Source: Clostridiales bacterium | GTDB lineage: Bacteria > Bacillota_A > Clostridia > Christensenellales > Aristaeellaceae | DNA length: 42,082 bases | Direction of reading: 5' to 3' | Assembly (NCBI GenBank): GCA_024684665.1 | Contig: JAIKWN010000274.1 | Location: 1-42,082 of the forward strand | Shown: positions 15,589-24,664 of the stretch, one piece after another | How positions within the stretch are numbered: position 1 is the first letter of the stretch | Layout of the letters: each line of letters opens with the position of its first letter | The notes under the pieces: model-generated | The model's input: the letters and a program-made list of their open reading frames with translations, nothing else | What the model was told of the DNA's origin: nothing | The model's database searches: none | Made by a program: the position numbers and the translations under genes

Positions 15589-16712
15589 GCGTCCGCCTCC
15601 CTTCCGAAAACTCCGCCAGCCGAGGCATACAGGGTTTTCCACCGCGCTGCGACTTCCGGCAAAGCGCACTCCGCCGCCGCAGTCACGCACCGGGCGGATC
15701 TTGCGGCATAGCCTTCGGAGACCGTGCGAAGAAGGAGTTCTGCCTGTTTTACCGGATCCCCCGCCGGAACGGCAAAGCCTACCTCACCTTCCGGAAACTG
15801 GCCATCAAAGCCCTGCCCGGCAGTGTACAGAACAGGGACACCCTGGCTCATGGCTTCCAGATACACCATACCAAAGGTTTCCGCCGCGGAAGGCACAAGC
15901 AGCACATCGATGCTCCGGTAAAATTCTTTCATGGCTGGCATATCCGTAAGACGCCCGCAGCAGGAATCTCCCGGATGCAGCATGGATAAGATCTTCTCTT
16001 TCAGCGGCCCGTCCCCGCAAAGACGGATGGTGAAACGTGTTTCTCCCATCCCGTCCGCCAGGTGAACCGCCCGGATCGCGTCCATGGGGCGCTTCCGTTC
16101 ATTCAGCAGTCCTGCAAAGCCGACCCGCACGGGATTCGCCGGCGTCTGCCGTGGCATTCCGTCCAGCCAGGCCGGAAGGAGGCCGTTTGGGATCACATGG
16201 AATTTACCGCGCAGCTTCTCCCGTTCTCCTTCTGGGAACCATGAGAGCGCCTTCTGCATGGCGGCCGGTCCGGGGAAAGCCACAAAGGCAGCTTCCCGCA
16301 GGATTGTACGCCCCAGCGGGCGCAGATGCGGTTCGTAGCGCCAGATGGTTTCGGAATCCGAGTAGCGCACCGTGACGCCGAAGGGGATGCCCGTCTCCCG
16401 CGACAGCCGACGTGCAACAGAACCGTCGGTGAAGAGGGTGTGAGCATGGATGAGGGAAAGATCGGAAAGATCCATCTCCCGCCGTATGACCGGAACGCTC
16501 CTCTGCGCCTTACGAAAGAAGAAGAGTGAATCGCTTCTCCGGACGGTCAGTCGTGCGAGGGTCTCTACGTCCGCCGGATGATTCTTGTCAAGATTCTCCC
16601 GCCGCTTTTCCGGGACGAAGATCCGCTGCGGAATGCCTGCCGCGGCAAGGGCCGCAAACAGCTGTGAAAAAACGGAAGAGCCGGCAAGGTTGCAGCAGAT
16701 GTGCAGGATCAT
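15573..16712 (-). CDS. Family 4 glycosyltransferase (2)
   Basis: The 379-residue GT-B enzyme has LIHAHTLFTDG in the N-domain, VIPNGLLPAWL at the domain junction, VGFAGLLNERKRPMDAI and the donor-site PSAAETFGMVYLEAMSQGVPV. It starts with ATG overlapping the stop of the upstream GT2 gene (ATGA), and its end overlaps the next GT4 by 16 bases. The two adjacent GT4 proteins share little sequence outside the motifs, so they probably add different sugars. Confidence 0.9.
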   Translation of the reverse strand: MILHICCNLAGSSVFSQLFAALAAAGIPQRIFVPEKRRENLDKNHPADVETLARLTVRRSDSLFFFRKAQRSVPVIRREMDLSDLSLIHAHTLFTDGSVARRLSRETGIPFGVTVRYSDSETIWRYEPHLRPLGRTILREAAFVAFPGPAAMQKALSWFPEGEREKLRGKFHVIPNGLLPAWLDGMPRQTPANPVRVGFAGLLNERKRPMDAIRAVHLADGMGETRFTIRLCGDGPLKEKILSMLHPGDSCCGRLTDMPAMKEFYRSIDVLLVPSAAETFGMVYLEAMSQGVPVLYTAGQGFDGQFPEGEVGFAVPAGDPVKQAELLLRTVSEGYAARSARCVTAAAECALPEVAARWKTLYASAGGVFGREADACVSS

Positions 16713-17737
16713 GCCGACTTCCCTCCCTCTTTCTTTTTCCTTTCCTCCCGGAGGAAAGCAGGAAGCGCGGCGATGCCGGTCAGGCTCCCGAATCCATAGG
16801 CAAAATGGAAGGCGGGGTAGAGAATGAACTCCACCGGAAGGAAGCGCATGCCTTTCTCCTTCGCGATCTCAAAGGAGTAAAACCCGTCCAGAAGGAGATA
16901 CGCTCCCCACATGAGGCCGAGAAGCACGGAGAGCACAGGATTATGAAACAGCACGCCGAGCAGGCCGACAGCGGTGCAGAGGACGAAAGCCAATGGCACA
17001 AAATGCCGCATGCCCATGGATCCGGGAACCAGCGCCATGGTGATGACGTTCCATTTCCCGTTCATATAGCCCATGCGCATGATGCCACGCATGGAGTCGC
17101 GGCAGTAATACAGCACCCGGATGCGGGGATCCATCCAAATCTTTCCTCCGTTTTTTCGGATGCGGTAGTTAAGCTCGTTATCCTGGTTCCGGGTCAGGCG
17201 TTCGTCAAATCCGCCGATCCGTTCAAACAGTTCCCTGTGGAAGCAGCCAAAGGGGACGGTATCTACATAGCCCGGCTCCTCCGAGAGCCGATAGGAAGCG
17301 TTGCCCACACCGAGAGGCGTCTTCAGCATCTCTGCGATCGCTTCTCCCATGAAACCCCGCCCGCGGGTCACGAAAATGCCGCCCGCGTTCTCGCAGTCCT
17401 GCGTAAGCAGTGCCGTCACAGAGAGGCGAATATAGTCCGGAGGGTATTCCGCATGCGCGTCCAGCCGCACGATGACGGGGGCCGTGCTCTCCCGGATACC
17501 GATGTTCATGGCATAGGGAACCGTCCGGTGCGGATTGTCATAAACGCGGATCTCCGGATGCTCCTTCTGCAGTTCCTGCAGCAGTTCCACCGTCCGGTCT
17601 TCCGAGCGGCCGTCGACAAAAAGCACCTCCATCTTCTCGACAGGATAATCCTGGGCGAAGATGGAAGCGACACAGTCGCGGATGTAGCGCTCTTCGTTGC
17701 GCACTGGCAGGATGACCGAGATAGGCGGCAGGGACAT
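16709..17737 (-). CDS. Family 2 glycosyltransferase with C-terminal membrane spans (ExoA-like)
   Basis: The 342-residue protein starts SLPPISVILPVRNEERYI. It has VDGRSEDRT (about 40-48), RLDAHAEYPPDY (metal site) and NQDNELNYRIRKNGGKIW (Q/ED-x-Glu and R-rich end), followed by three or four hydrophobic spans after residue about 245. This form resembles ExoA, a glycosyltransferase of exopolysaccharide synthesis. The start at 17737 gives the canonical N-terminus; its ribosome site (GGTGAAAG) is weak. It is the first gene of the eight-gene operon. Confidence 0.88.
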   Translation of the reverse strand: MSLPPISVILPVRNEERYIRDCVASIFAQDYPVEKMEVLFVDGRSEDRTVELLQELQKEHPEIRVYDNPHRTVPYAMNIGIRESTAPVIVRLDAHAEYPPDYIRLSVTALLTQDCENAGGIFVTRGRGFMGEAIAEMLKTPLGVGNASYRLSEEPGYVDTVPFGCFHRELFERIGGFDERLTRNQDNELNYRIRKNGGKIWMDPRIRVLYYCRDSMRGIMRMGYMNGKWNVITMALVPGSMGMRHFVPLAFVLCTAVGLLGVLFHNPVLSVLLGLMWGAYLLLDGFYSFEIAKEKGMRFLPVEFILYPAFHFAYGFGSLTGIAALPAFLREERKKKEGGKSA

Positions 17738-17776
17738 GCTTTCACCACACTTTTCCGAAATTGCAGGGACAAGGGA

Positions 17777-17805
17777 ATTATAGCACAGAAACCGTCCAAG
17801 GGAAA
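17777..17805 (-). promoter_or_regulatory. Promoter of the eight-gene glycan operon
   Basis: On the minus strand TATAAT (17782-17777) is preceded by TGTGC, a full TRTG extended -10. The -35 position at 17 bp holds only TTTCCC (17805-17800), so the promoter probably relies on the extended -10 or on an activator. The leader to the first gene is about 40 bases. Confidence 0.75.
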
Positions 17806-17819
17806 CCCCCGCCCGCGGC

Positions 17820-17851
17820 AAAGAAAAGCTCCCGGCCTCGCGGACGGGAGC
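17820..17851 (-). terminator. Terminator of the 797-residue secreted protein gene
   Basis: GCTCCCG on the minus strand (17851-17845) pairs with CGGGAGC (17834-17828) over a 10-base loop and is followed by TTTTCTTT. It lies 14 bases after the stop codon and separates this gene from the glycan operon. Confidence 0.85.
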
Positions 17852-17864
17852 GCAGTTGTTCCAG

Positions 17865-20258
17865 TCAATCCGAATAGACGCCAGCCGGCTCTGTTTTGCC
17901 GGTATGTTGATAATCATAGCTCATGGCCTGTCTGTTCAGCATGCGGGTTCCGTCCTTCAGGATGGTTTCCACGAGAACCGTAACCCTTTCGCCATGCCCT
18001 GACAATCCCGATACCGTATAAGCCTTTTTGTCCTCGTCGTAGACGACATGTGCGGAAGAATCTGGAACTTCGTACCCCTCGGAGCCTTTTACTCTTACAT
18101 CCTCCGCTCTGAACACCACATAATCAGGGATCAGACTATACAGGCTGTTGTCGAAATTCTCGTAGTATCCCGATATTATGGAAACACGATAGCTCTCTGC
18201 GTCCGGATTCAGCGCCAGGAAAGTGAGGCCATGCGGATCAAAATTCTTCACGATCGCGCCTGCCTTCTGATCCGCGTTGACAACCACGATGTTGGTGCCA
18301 AAAGCTCTGCCTTTCCCATTTGCGCCTTTCTCTGAATGGATGGTTATCCGCGTTTTCCCTGGTTTCTTCACCTTTGCGGTCATTTCGATGTACCCGAGAG
18401 CGCTTTTAACTGTCGGCAGGACCGAATCGTCCGGATTCTCCCATACTGCTGTCGCGCCGATGTCCTTCGAATCCTCGACCCCGAGCGTGTAAACAACCTC
18501 CTCCGGTGTACTGTCAGTCGCCCGTTTTATAACTGCCTTCGTGATCTTCACACGGACCGGTCCGGCCAGACCACCGATTTCGTATTCCACCCCTTCTTCC
18601 CATGCATTGGGGGAAAATCTGAAAGATACTGTCTTTTCGTCAGCCTGCCGAAGGGCTTCAACAAAAGGAGACCATCGCCAGGTATCGGTGTAATCGTCAA
18701 ATCCTGTCCCTCTGACCCCTTTCTTGCCGTCAAGCCTTGGCTGCACCGTTCCCTTGACCTGCAGCTTCTTGTTTACTTTTGCCGGAGCGATAACCCGGAA
18801 CTCTCCGCTGACATCGTATGCGTCATCTGAGAAAAGAGAGCCGAGCGCCGTCTTCTTTTCCGCAGAATCCGTGATTTCGACATATTCCTCGCTGATCCTG
18901 TCGAGTATCTCGACGAGGTTTTTCTCCGAATTGACTCTGCCTTCTGCGTCATCTTCCCAGTCGTTACGGATCCGGTAATCCGCATCCTTTGTTTCCCACC
19001 GTACGCAATAGGAATAATCCCCCGCAGGGATGGAGGTGAAGCCGCCCTTCTGCCCGACGGTGGGAAGGAATACGCCATTCCTGTAGTCAAAAGAAACCAC
19101 TCCGTCAAAGCCGCTCAGCACATAGCTGTCCGCGATGCCGCCGCTGACATTCCACTCCAGATTCATATATGGCGTTTTTTCTGTTTTTGCTTCACGGGTG
19201 AATACGTTAACAGAAACACCGTAAACGTTCTTCCACCCTTCCTTCGCCAGTTTCAGCGTCTTCGATTTAATCTTCCCGGCCGGCGCCTCTTCAAACAGCT
19301 GCAACTTCTCGTTGTACTTGATCGGGATGACCGTATAGCTTACCTTGGTCGCGTCTTCCGGAATTCGGCTGTCGTTATACTGATGTGTTATCAGGTTCCT
19401 GTCGAGGGGATTCCTGAGCCCGTCTGTGAAGTTGCTTTCAACGGTGCTGACTCTTTTATCCTTGCCGCACCAGAGCGTGCGGACAATCCGGTAATTGCCC
19501 AGAAACCTCCCCTCAGACTGCCAGACCAGCTTTACTCCGTTCTGGCTGTAACGGAAAAGCGAACTGATTCTGATCTTCTGCCAGGAGTCATCGTGAAAAG
19601 GATCGTCATACTCATAGTCTTCTATATCGGTATCGGAACAAAGGCCATAGGTTTCGACACCGTTCACGTTCTTCTCCGCGCGCACCATGTAACAGGCTTC
19701 CACCGGCTGGTTTTTAAGAGTAACCTTGCCGCCGATACCGGTGTAGGTAACCTCGACCTCTTTCAATTGCTCTGGATCCCATTCTTCCATGGCAATGGTA
19801 ACGGGCTTCTTGGCGGCTCCGACCTTTTTCACCTGCTTCCAGGCGCCTGTTTCGTACTCGTAGGAATATACGTAATATTTCACATTTGCCGGTAGGGCTG
19901 TTCTGTCGCCGGTCACCTTGTCACTCTGCACCCAGTTCAGCACGACAATGCCATCCTTCTTGCCGTGCTTCACTTGCAGCACAGGCGCACATTTCCACCA
20001 GTCATCTTTCTTCAGCTGCTCATCGGTCACATCGCTCTCGAACTCCGGAATCAGTGTTACGATGCTGCGTTTCTCGGGTTCGTCCATGTCCTCCGGCATT
20101 TCCGCCCCAAAGGCATCGCCTGGGAAGGACTCTTCTATAAAAAATTCCTCGCCCACACCTTCCGTCTCGCGAAAGGTTTCCTCAAAGCAGACTTCTTCGG
20201 CGCCTGCACCAGAGAAAAGAAGTATCATCACAAGAAACAGGATACTTACGCGTTTCAC
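17865..20258 (-). CDS. Large secreted protein of unknown function, probable Ig-like/FN3-like folds
   Basis: I do not recognise this 797-residue protein. It starts at GTG 20258 (AGGAG 9 bases upstream) with a clear signal peptide (about 1-20, ending SGAGA). An acidic segment rich in Glu/Phe (about 20-60) follows. Two or three stretches of about 100 residues then look like beta-sandwich modules (VVLNWVQSDKVTG with YYVYSYEYETG; VKLVWQSEGRFLGNYRIVR; MNLEWNVSGG). Near residue 610 the KKPGKTRITIHSEKG pattern resembles bacterial Ig-like (Big_2) repeats. No catalytic motif, LPXTG signal or C-terminal helix is seen, so it is probably released or held by protein contact. It has its own promoter and terminator beside the glycan operon. 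The fold assignments are inference. Confidence 0.75.
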   Translation of the reverse strand: MKRVSILFLVMILLFSGAGAEEVCFEETFRETEGVGEEFFIEESFPGDAFGAEMPEDMDEPEKRSIVTLIPEFESDVTDEQLKKDDWWKCAPVLQVKHGKKDGIVVLNWVQSDKVTGDRTALPANVKYYVYSYEYETGAWKQVKKVGAAKKPVTIAMEEWDPEQLKEVEVTYTGIGGKVTLKNQPVEACYMVRAEKNVNGVETYGLCSDTDIEDYEYDDPFHDDSWQKIRISSLFRYSQNGVKLVWQSEGRFLGNYRIVRTLWCGKDKRVSTVESNFTDGLRNPLDRNLITHQYNDSRIPEDATKVSYTVIPIKYNEKLQLFEEAPAGKIKSKTLKLAKEGWKNVYGVSVNVFTREAKTEKTPYMNLEWNVSGGIADSYVLSGFDGVVSFDYRNGVFLPTVGQKGGFTSIPAGDYSYCVRWETKDADYRIRNDWEDDAEGRVNSEKNLVEILDRISEEYVEITDSAEKKTALGSLFSDDAYDVSGEFRVIAPAKVNKKLQVKGTVQPRLDGKKGVRGTGFDDYTDTWRWSPFVEALRQADEKTVSFRFSPNAWEEGVEYEIGGLAGPVRVKITKAVIKRATDSTPEEVVYTLGVEDSKDIGATAVWENPDDSVLPTVKSALGYIEMTAKVKKPGKTRITIHSEKGANGKGRAFGTNIVVVNADQKAGAIVKNFDPHGLTFLALNPDAESYRVSIISGYYENFDNSLYSLIPDYVVFRAEDVRVKGSEGYEVPDSSAHVVYDEDKKAYTVSGLSGHGERVTVLVETILKDGTRMLNRQAMSYDYQHTGKTEPAGVYSD

Positions 20259-20305
20259 AGCGGCGGTCTCCTTTCTTATCCCCGTTTCAACGGATATCAC
20301 GGATA

Positions 20306-20335
20306 ATTCTACCGTCATGCATCCCTGACTGTCAA
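20306..20335 (-). promoter_or_regulatory. Promoter of the 797-residue secreted protein gene
   Basis: Minus-strand TTGACA (20335-20330) and TAGAAT (20311-20306) are 18 bp apart, 47 bases before the GTG start. Confidence 0.78.
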
Positions 20336-20423
20336 TATCTTTGACCGGGGTGTCAGCAGGTCTTCCGAGTGCAAAGAAATCCATTAGAAAGAAACACACA
20401 ATGCCTTTCTTTGCACCGCCATC

Positions 20424-20434
20424 TGTGCTATAAT
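20424..20434 (+). promoter_or_regulatory. Extended -10 promoter of the dehydratase-glf operon
   Basis: TGTGCTATAAT (20424-20434) is identical to the extended -10 of the divergent glycan operon at 17787-17777. No good -35 is present at 17 bp (TTTCTT, 20406-20411). The start codon is 33 bases downstream. Confidence 0.75.
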
Positions 20435-20467
20435 TCAGCATAGAATAAGAATGGGGAGGTTCTGTTC

Positions 20468-22462
20468 ATGCGCAAGGACGGGCGGCTGGAGCACTGGCAG
20501 AAAATCGCCATCCTCATGACGCTGTACGACGGCATTGCGGTGAATGTCGCCTACTTTTTCGCGCTGCTGCTGCGCCATGAAATGCGCTTCTCGCTGATTG
20601 ACGAGGTGTACGTGCAGACCTGGCTGGAGTTCACGCCGATCTATACCATCTTCTGCATCATCCTCTTCTGGGCGCTTCATCTGTACCAGAGCATGTGGCG
20701 CTTTGCCAGCTATTACGAGCTGGCCATGACCACCATCGCCTGCGGTATATCCGCCGCTTTCCATATCACTATGATCGCCCTCTTTTACGAGCGCATGCCT
20801 ATCTCCTACTATGTCATGGGCGCCTTCTTCCAATACCTGCTGATTCTGGGTATCCGTTTCTCCTACCGGTTTTACCTTACGACCCTGCCCACTTCCATCC
20901 GCAGGCAGGATAAAGAAGCGCCCCGCATCCTCCTGGTTGGCGCAGGCAATGCGGGGCAGACCATCCTCAGGGATCTGCACAAAGCCAAGGAACTGAATGG
21001 GCGCGTCCTCGCCATCATCGACGACAACCCGAACAAGTGGAGCAGGTACATCGACGGAGTTCCCATTGTGGGCGGGCGGGACGACATCCCCCGGGCAGTG
21101 GAGAAATACAAGATTGATAAAATCTACGTCTGTATCCCCAGCGCCAGCGAGACGGAACGGCGGAAAATCCTGCGCATCTGCCGAGATACTGGCTGCGAGC
21201 TCAAAAATCTCCCCGGTATCTACCAGATCGTGAACGGAGATATCTCCATTTCCGCCCTTCGCGAGGTGGCCATTGAAGATCTCCTGGGGCGGGATCCCAT
21301 CGCTTCCGACCTGACAGAGGTCTTCCGTTTCCTTCAGGACAAAGTGATCCTCGTTACCGGCGGCGGAGGCAGCATTGGTTCCGAGCTCTGCCGCCAGATC
21401 GCAGCCCACAGTCCCCGCAGGCTCATCATCTTCGACGTTTACGAAAACAACGCCTATGACATCGAGCAGGAGCTGCGAAGGACGAGGCCGCAGGTGCCAC
21501 TCACCGTCATCATCGGCTCCGTCCGGGACAGCGGGCGCTTAAAGGATCTGTTTGAAACTTGGCGTCCGGACATCGTCTTCCACGCCGCGGCCCACAAGCA
21601 CGTTCCCCTCATGGAAGTCAGCCCCTGCGAAGCCATCAAGAACAATGCCATCGGCACTTATAAAACCGCGATGGCCGCCATGCGGGCGGGGGTCAGCCGC
21701 TTCATCCTCATCAGCACGGACAAAGCCGTGAATCCCGCGAACATCATGGGCGCAAGCAAGCGCATCGCCGAAATGGTCATCCAGACCTTCGACTATATGA
21801 CTCGGGTGGGGCGGGAACGGGAGCTTCCCCTGCTCCACGGGCACCGTGGAAATCCGGACGAACCGCTCCCCGAGAGCTTTCATGGGCGGACGAGGTTTGT
21901 AGCCGTGCGCTTCGGCAACGTTCTCGGCAGCAACGGTTCCGTGATCCCCCTCTTCCGGCGGCAGATCGAGGCAGGCGGTCCCGTCACTGTCACCCATCCG
22001 GACATCATCCGCTACTTCATGACAATCCCCGAAGCGGTGGGTCTCGTCCTTCAGGCCTCCGTCATGGCGGAGGGCAGTGAGATCTTCGTCCTTGACATGG
22101 GACAGCCCGTGAAGATCGACGACCTGGCCCGCAACCTCATCCGCCTTTCTGGTTTCGTGCCGGACCGGGATATCAGGATCGTCTATACCGGCCTTCGCCC
22201 CGGGGAGAAGCTGTATGAAGAAAAGCTGATGGCGGAAGAGGGGCTGCAGCGCACTGACAACAACCTCATCCACATTGGCAAACCCGTGGATTTCGACCAC
22301 GACGAATTCCTGAGGCAGCTTTCCCTCCTCATGGAAGAAGCCTTCCGGAACGACGAGGAAGCCGTGCGCACCCGCGTTGCCGAAATCGTACCGACCTATC
22401 ATCCGGCGGAAAACTCCCTGCCGGAAACAAACGCAGAAAGCGGGAAACCACAGCATGTTTGA
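20468..22462 (+). CDS. Membrane-anchored UDP-sugar 4,6-dehydratase (CapD/EpsC/PglF family)
   Basis: The 664-residue protein has four N-terminal membrane spans (about residues 14-130), a Rossmann-like linker domain (about 145-250, LLVGAGNAGQTILRD) and a catalytic short-chain dehydrogenase domain (from about 292). The catalytic domain carries VTGGGGSIGSE for NAD and STDKAVNPANIMGASK, which holds the active-site Lys residues. Relatives make UDP-4-keto-6-deoxy-HexNAc, the precursor of bacillosamine, FucNAc or QuiNAc. AGG-AGG-like GGGGAGG precedes the ATG by 9 bases. First gene of a plus-strand operon that supplies nucleotide sugars to the glycan pathway. Confidence 0.92.
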   Translation: MRKDGRLEHWQKIAILMTLYDGIAVNVAYFFALLLRHEMRFSLIDEVYVQTWLEFTPIYTIFCIILFWALHLYQSMWRFASYYELAMTTIACGISAAFHITMIALFYERMPISYYVMGAFFQYLLILGIRFSYRFYLTTLPTSIRRQDKEAPRILLVGAGNAGQTILRDLHKAKELNGRVLAIIDDNPNKWSRYIDGVPIVGGRDDIPRAVEKYKIDKIYVCIPSASETERRKILRICRDTGCELKNLPGIYQIVNGDISISALREVAIEDLLGRDPIASDLTEVFRFLQDKVILVTGGGGSIGSELCRQIAAHSPRRLIIFDVYENNAYDIEQELRRTRPQVPLTVIIGSVRDSGRLKDLFETWRPDIVFHAAAHKHVPLMEVSPCEAIKNNAIGTYKTAMAAMRAGVSRFILISTDKAVNPANIMGASKRIAEMVIQTFDYMTRVGRERELPLLHGHRGNPDEPLPESFHGRTRFVAVRFGNVLGSNGSVIPLFRRQIEAGGPVTVTHPDIIRYFMTIPEAVGLVLQASVMAEGSEIFVLDMGQPVKIDDLARNLIRLSGFVPDRDIRIVYTGLRPGEKLYEEKLMAEEGLQRTDNNLIHIGKPVDFDHDEFLRQLSLLMEEAFRNDEEAVRTRVAEIVPTYHPAENSLPETNAESGKPQHV

Positions 22463-23570
22463 TTATCTTGTCGTCGGCGCCGGGCTCTTCGGTGCGGTCT
22501 TCACGGAGCGGGCTCTGGCCGCGGGAAAGACCGTCCTCATCGTGGATCGGCGTGACCACATCGCTGGGAACGTGTATACGGAAAACCTCCGCGGGATCGA
22601 CGTGCACCGTTACGGCGCCCACATCTTCCATACGAACGAGCGGCGCGTCTGGGACTACGTGTCCCGGTTTGCGGAATTCAACCGATTCACCAATTCCCCG
22701 GTGGCCAATTATCATGGCGAAATCTACTCTCTCCCTTTCAACATGCATACTTTCAGCCGCATGTGGGGCATCGCAACCCCGGAGGAAGCGCGGGCGAAGA
22801 TCGAGGAGCAGCGCGCGGCCGCAGACAATGGGGAGCCGAAAAACCTCGAGGAGCAAGCCATCCGTCTGGTGGGCATCGATATCTACGAAAAGCTGGTAAA
22901 GGGATATACGGAAAAGCAGTGGGGCCGATCCTGCCGGGAGCTGCCCGCCTTCATCATCCGCCGCCTTCCCGTGCGTTTCACCTACGACAACAACTATTTT
23001 AACGCCAGGTATCAGGGCATCCCCGAAGGGGGATACACGAAGTTGGTCGAAAAGATGCTCGCAGGCGCAGAGGTGCGTCTTTGCGTGGATTACCTGAATA
23101 ACCGGGAGGCCCTGAACGCAGAAGCCCACAAGGTCATCTTTACTGGCCCCATCGACGAGTTCTACGGTTATCAGCTGGGAGCGCTTGCATATCGCAGCGT
23201 CCGTTTTGAGACTGAGACCCTGGAGATCCCGAATTTTCAGGGCAACGCGGCGGTCAACTATACGGACCGGGAAACTCCCTGGACCCGCATTATCGAACAT
23301 AAATGGTTCACTTTCGGACTGGATGCAGCGGGAAACGAGATCCCCTGTACCGTAATCAGCCGGGAGTACAGCGCCGAATGGAAACCGGGCGACGAACCCT
23401 ACTACCCCGTAAACGACGAGGCCAACGGCGCGCTGTACAAGAAGTACCGCGCCCTGGCAGACCGTGAAGAGAAGGTCGTCTTCGGCGGACGGCTCGGCGA
23501 ATACCGGTATTACGACATGGACAGGGTCATCTCCGCTTCCCTCGATCTTTCGGAGCATTTGCTGTCCTAA
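22455..23570 (+). CDS. glf: UDP-galactopyranose mutase
   Basis: The 371-residue flavoenzyme interconverts UDP-galactopyranose and UDP-galactofuranose. The FAD Rossmann motif VVGAGLFG (6-13) is followed by RRDHIAGNVYTE and GAHIFHTN, and the C-terminal GRLGEYRYYDMDRVI contains the conserved Arg near the flavin. Length is typical (about 370). The ATG at 22455 overlaps the end of the dehydratase gene by 8 bases; the longer in-frame reading lies inside that gene. Its presence implies galactofuranose in the surface glycan. Confidence 0.95.
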   Translation: MFDYLVVGAGLFGAVFTERALAAGKTVLIVDRRDHIAGNVYTENLRGIDVHRYGAHIFHTNERRVWDYVSRFAEFNRFTNSPVANYHGEIYSLPFNMHTFSRMWGIATPEEARAKIEEQRAAADNGEPKNLEEQAIRLVGIDIYEKLVKGYTEKQWGRSCRELPAFIIRRLPVRFTYDNNYFNARYQGIPEGGYTKLVEKMLAGAEVRLCVDYLNNREALNAEAHKVIFTGPIDEFYGYQLGALAYRSVRFETETLEIPNFQGNAAVNYTDRETPWTRIIEHKWFTFGLDAAGNEIPCTVISREYSAEWKPGDEPYYPVNDEANGALYKKYRALADREEKVVFGGRLGEYRYYDMDRVISASLDLSEHLLS

Positions 23571-23606
23571 ATGTCAGGTCTTCAAACCAGGAAGAAGGTG
23601 GAACGC

Positions 23607-24629
23607 ATGGATTTTGAACGTATCAAACTGGCAGATCTCCCGATGGTGTACGTCGTGGCTGAACTGCATCTTGGCGGCAGACGGTATCTCGCCGCGGCAA
23701 GCGAAGCGCGTGGCGGGCGCGCACTCATTATGGATCCCGAAACCAGGGAAACTGCGGATCTCTGGCTGGGCGATACCGGCTGCATGAATATCGTGCAGAT
23801 CCCCGGTCAGGAACGGCTGCTTGCCATAACCCGCTTCTATCCCGTGTTCGACTCAAAGAACGCCGCAGTCTGCCTGCTGGAGCCGACGGAACAGGGATAC
23901 ATGCATCCCTGGCGCATGCGCGAGGTTGCGCATGTCCCTTTCTGCCACCGTATTGGCGTCGTGGAGAGTTCAAAAGGCTTGTTCCTGCTCGCCTGCCAGG
24001 TATGCGGGGACAAAGCGTATACGGAGGACTGGTCGGTTCCAGGCGCGCTTCTGACCGCCCGGATCCCGGAAGCAGGAGATGAATCGGAATGGCGGCTTAC
24101 GCGCGTATACGATGGGCTTTTCCGGAATCACGGTCTGAATATCGAAAAAGGCAGCCAGATTTCCATTTCCGCGGACAACGGCGTTCTGCGGTTCGACATG
24201 GCGGACTACTCGGAGGGAGATGCGATGATCCCCTCCCATATCCGAAAAACGCCGACCAGTGACATCAGCCGCTGGGAGGATGAAAGCGGAACGCTGGAAG
24301 CCGCGATCGAGCCTTTCCATGGCAACCGCGGCGCCGCATACGCCATGGAGGGATGGGAAACGAAGCCCCTCGCTTCATGGGAAATTGAATTCGGGCACGT
24401 TGTCTGGATCGGCAGGCTCTGCGGGAGAAGAGCCGTGATCCTCGGCAGTCGCGCAGGCCGGGAGAAAGCCCTTGAGATCGTCCCGCTGGATACAGGAGAG
24501 CGCCTCACGCTGGAGGTGGGAGCGGGGCCCACGCAGATCACCGTATACGAAGAAGGCGATGACACCTGCATCCTTTCCGCAAACCACGAGCCCGGCGAGG
24601 TCTTGCTCTACAAGCTTCATAGCCTGTGA
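23607..24629 (+). CDS. Unrecognised 340-residue protein, possibly beta-propeller
   Basis: I do not recognise the family. The protein has no signal peptide or membrane span and is rich in short strand-turn segments (for example NIVQIPGQERLLAITRF, KGLFLLACQVCGDKAYTED, QISISADNGVLRFDMADYS, QITVYEEGDDTCILSANH) that look like propeller blades. Conserved-looking Trp, His and Cys residues (FCHRIGVVE, HGLNIEKGSQ) could form a site. The start at 23607 has AAGGTGG 6 bases upstream; an ATG at 23571 directly after glf has no ribosome site. It lies between glf and a sugar isomerase-like gene and probably shares their transcript, suggesting a carbohydrate-related role. Confidence 0.75.
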   Translation: MDFERIKLADLPMVYVVAELHLGGRRYLAAASEARGGRALIMDPETRETADLWLGDTGCMNIVQIPGQERLLAITRFYPVFDSKNAAVCLLEPTEQGYMHPWRMREVAHVPFCHRIGVVESSKGLFLLACQVCGDKAYTEDWSVPGALLTARIPEAGDESEWRLTRVYDGLFRNHGLNIEKGSQISISADNGVLRFDMADYSEGDAMIPSHIRKTPTSDISRWEDESGTLEAAIEPFHGNRGAAYAMEGWETKPLASWEIEFGHVVWIGRLCGRRAVILGSRAGREKALEIVPLDTGERLTLEVGAGPTQITVYEEGDDTCILSANHEPGEVLLYKLHSL

Positions 24630-24664
24630 TCATCAGGCACAGATTAATAGAAAGGAACAGAACC

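Noticed and set aside
22329..23558. Minus-strand frame of about 400 codons opposite glf, and similar frames opposite argG, capD-like, ribokinase-like and GT genes
   Set aside because: All lie opposite recognised genes, with no domain motifs and low-complexity, Arg/Gly/Ala-rich translations; they are codon-bias shadows.
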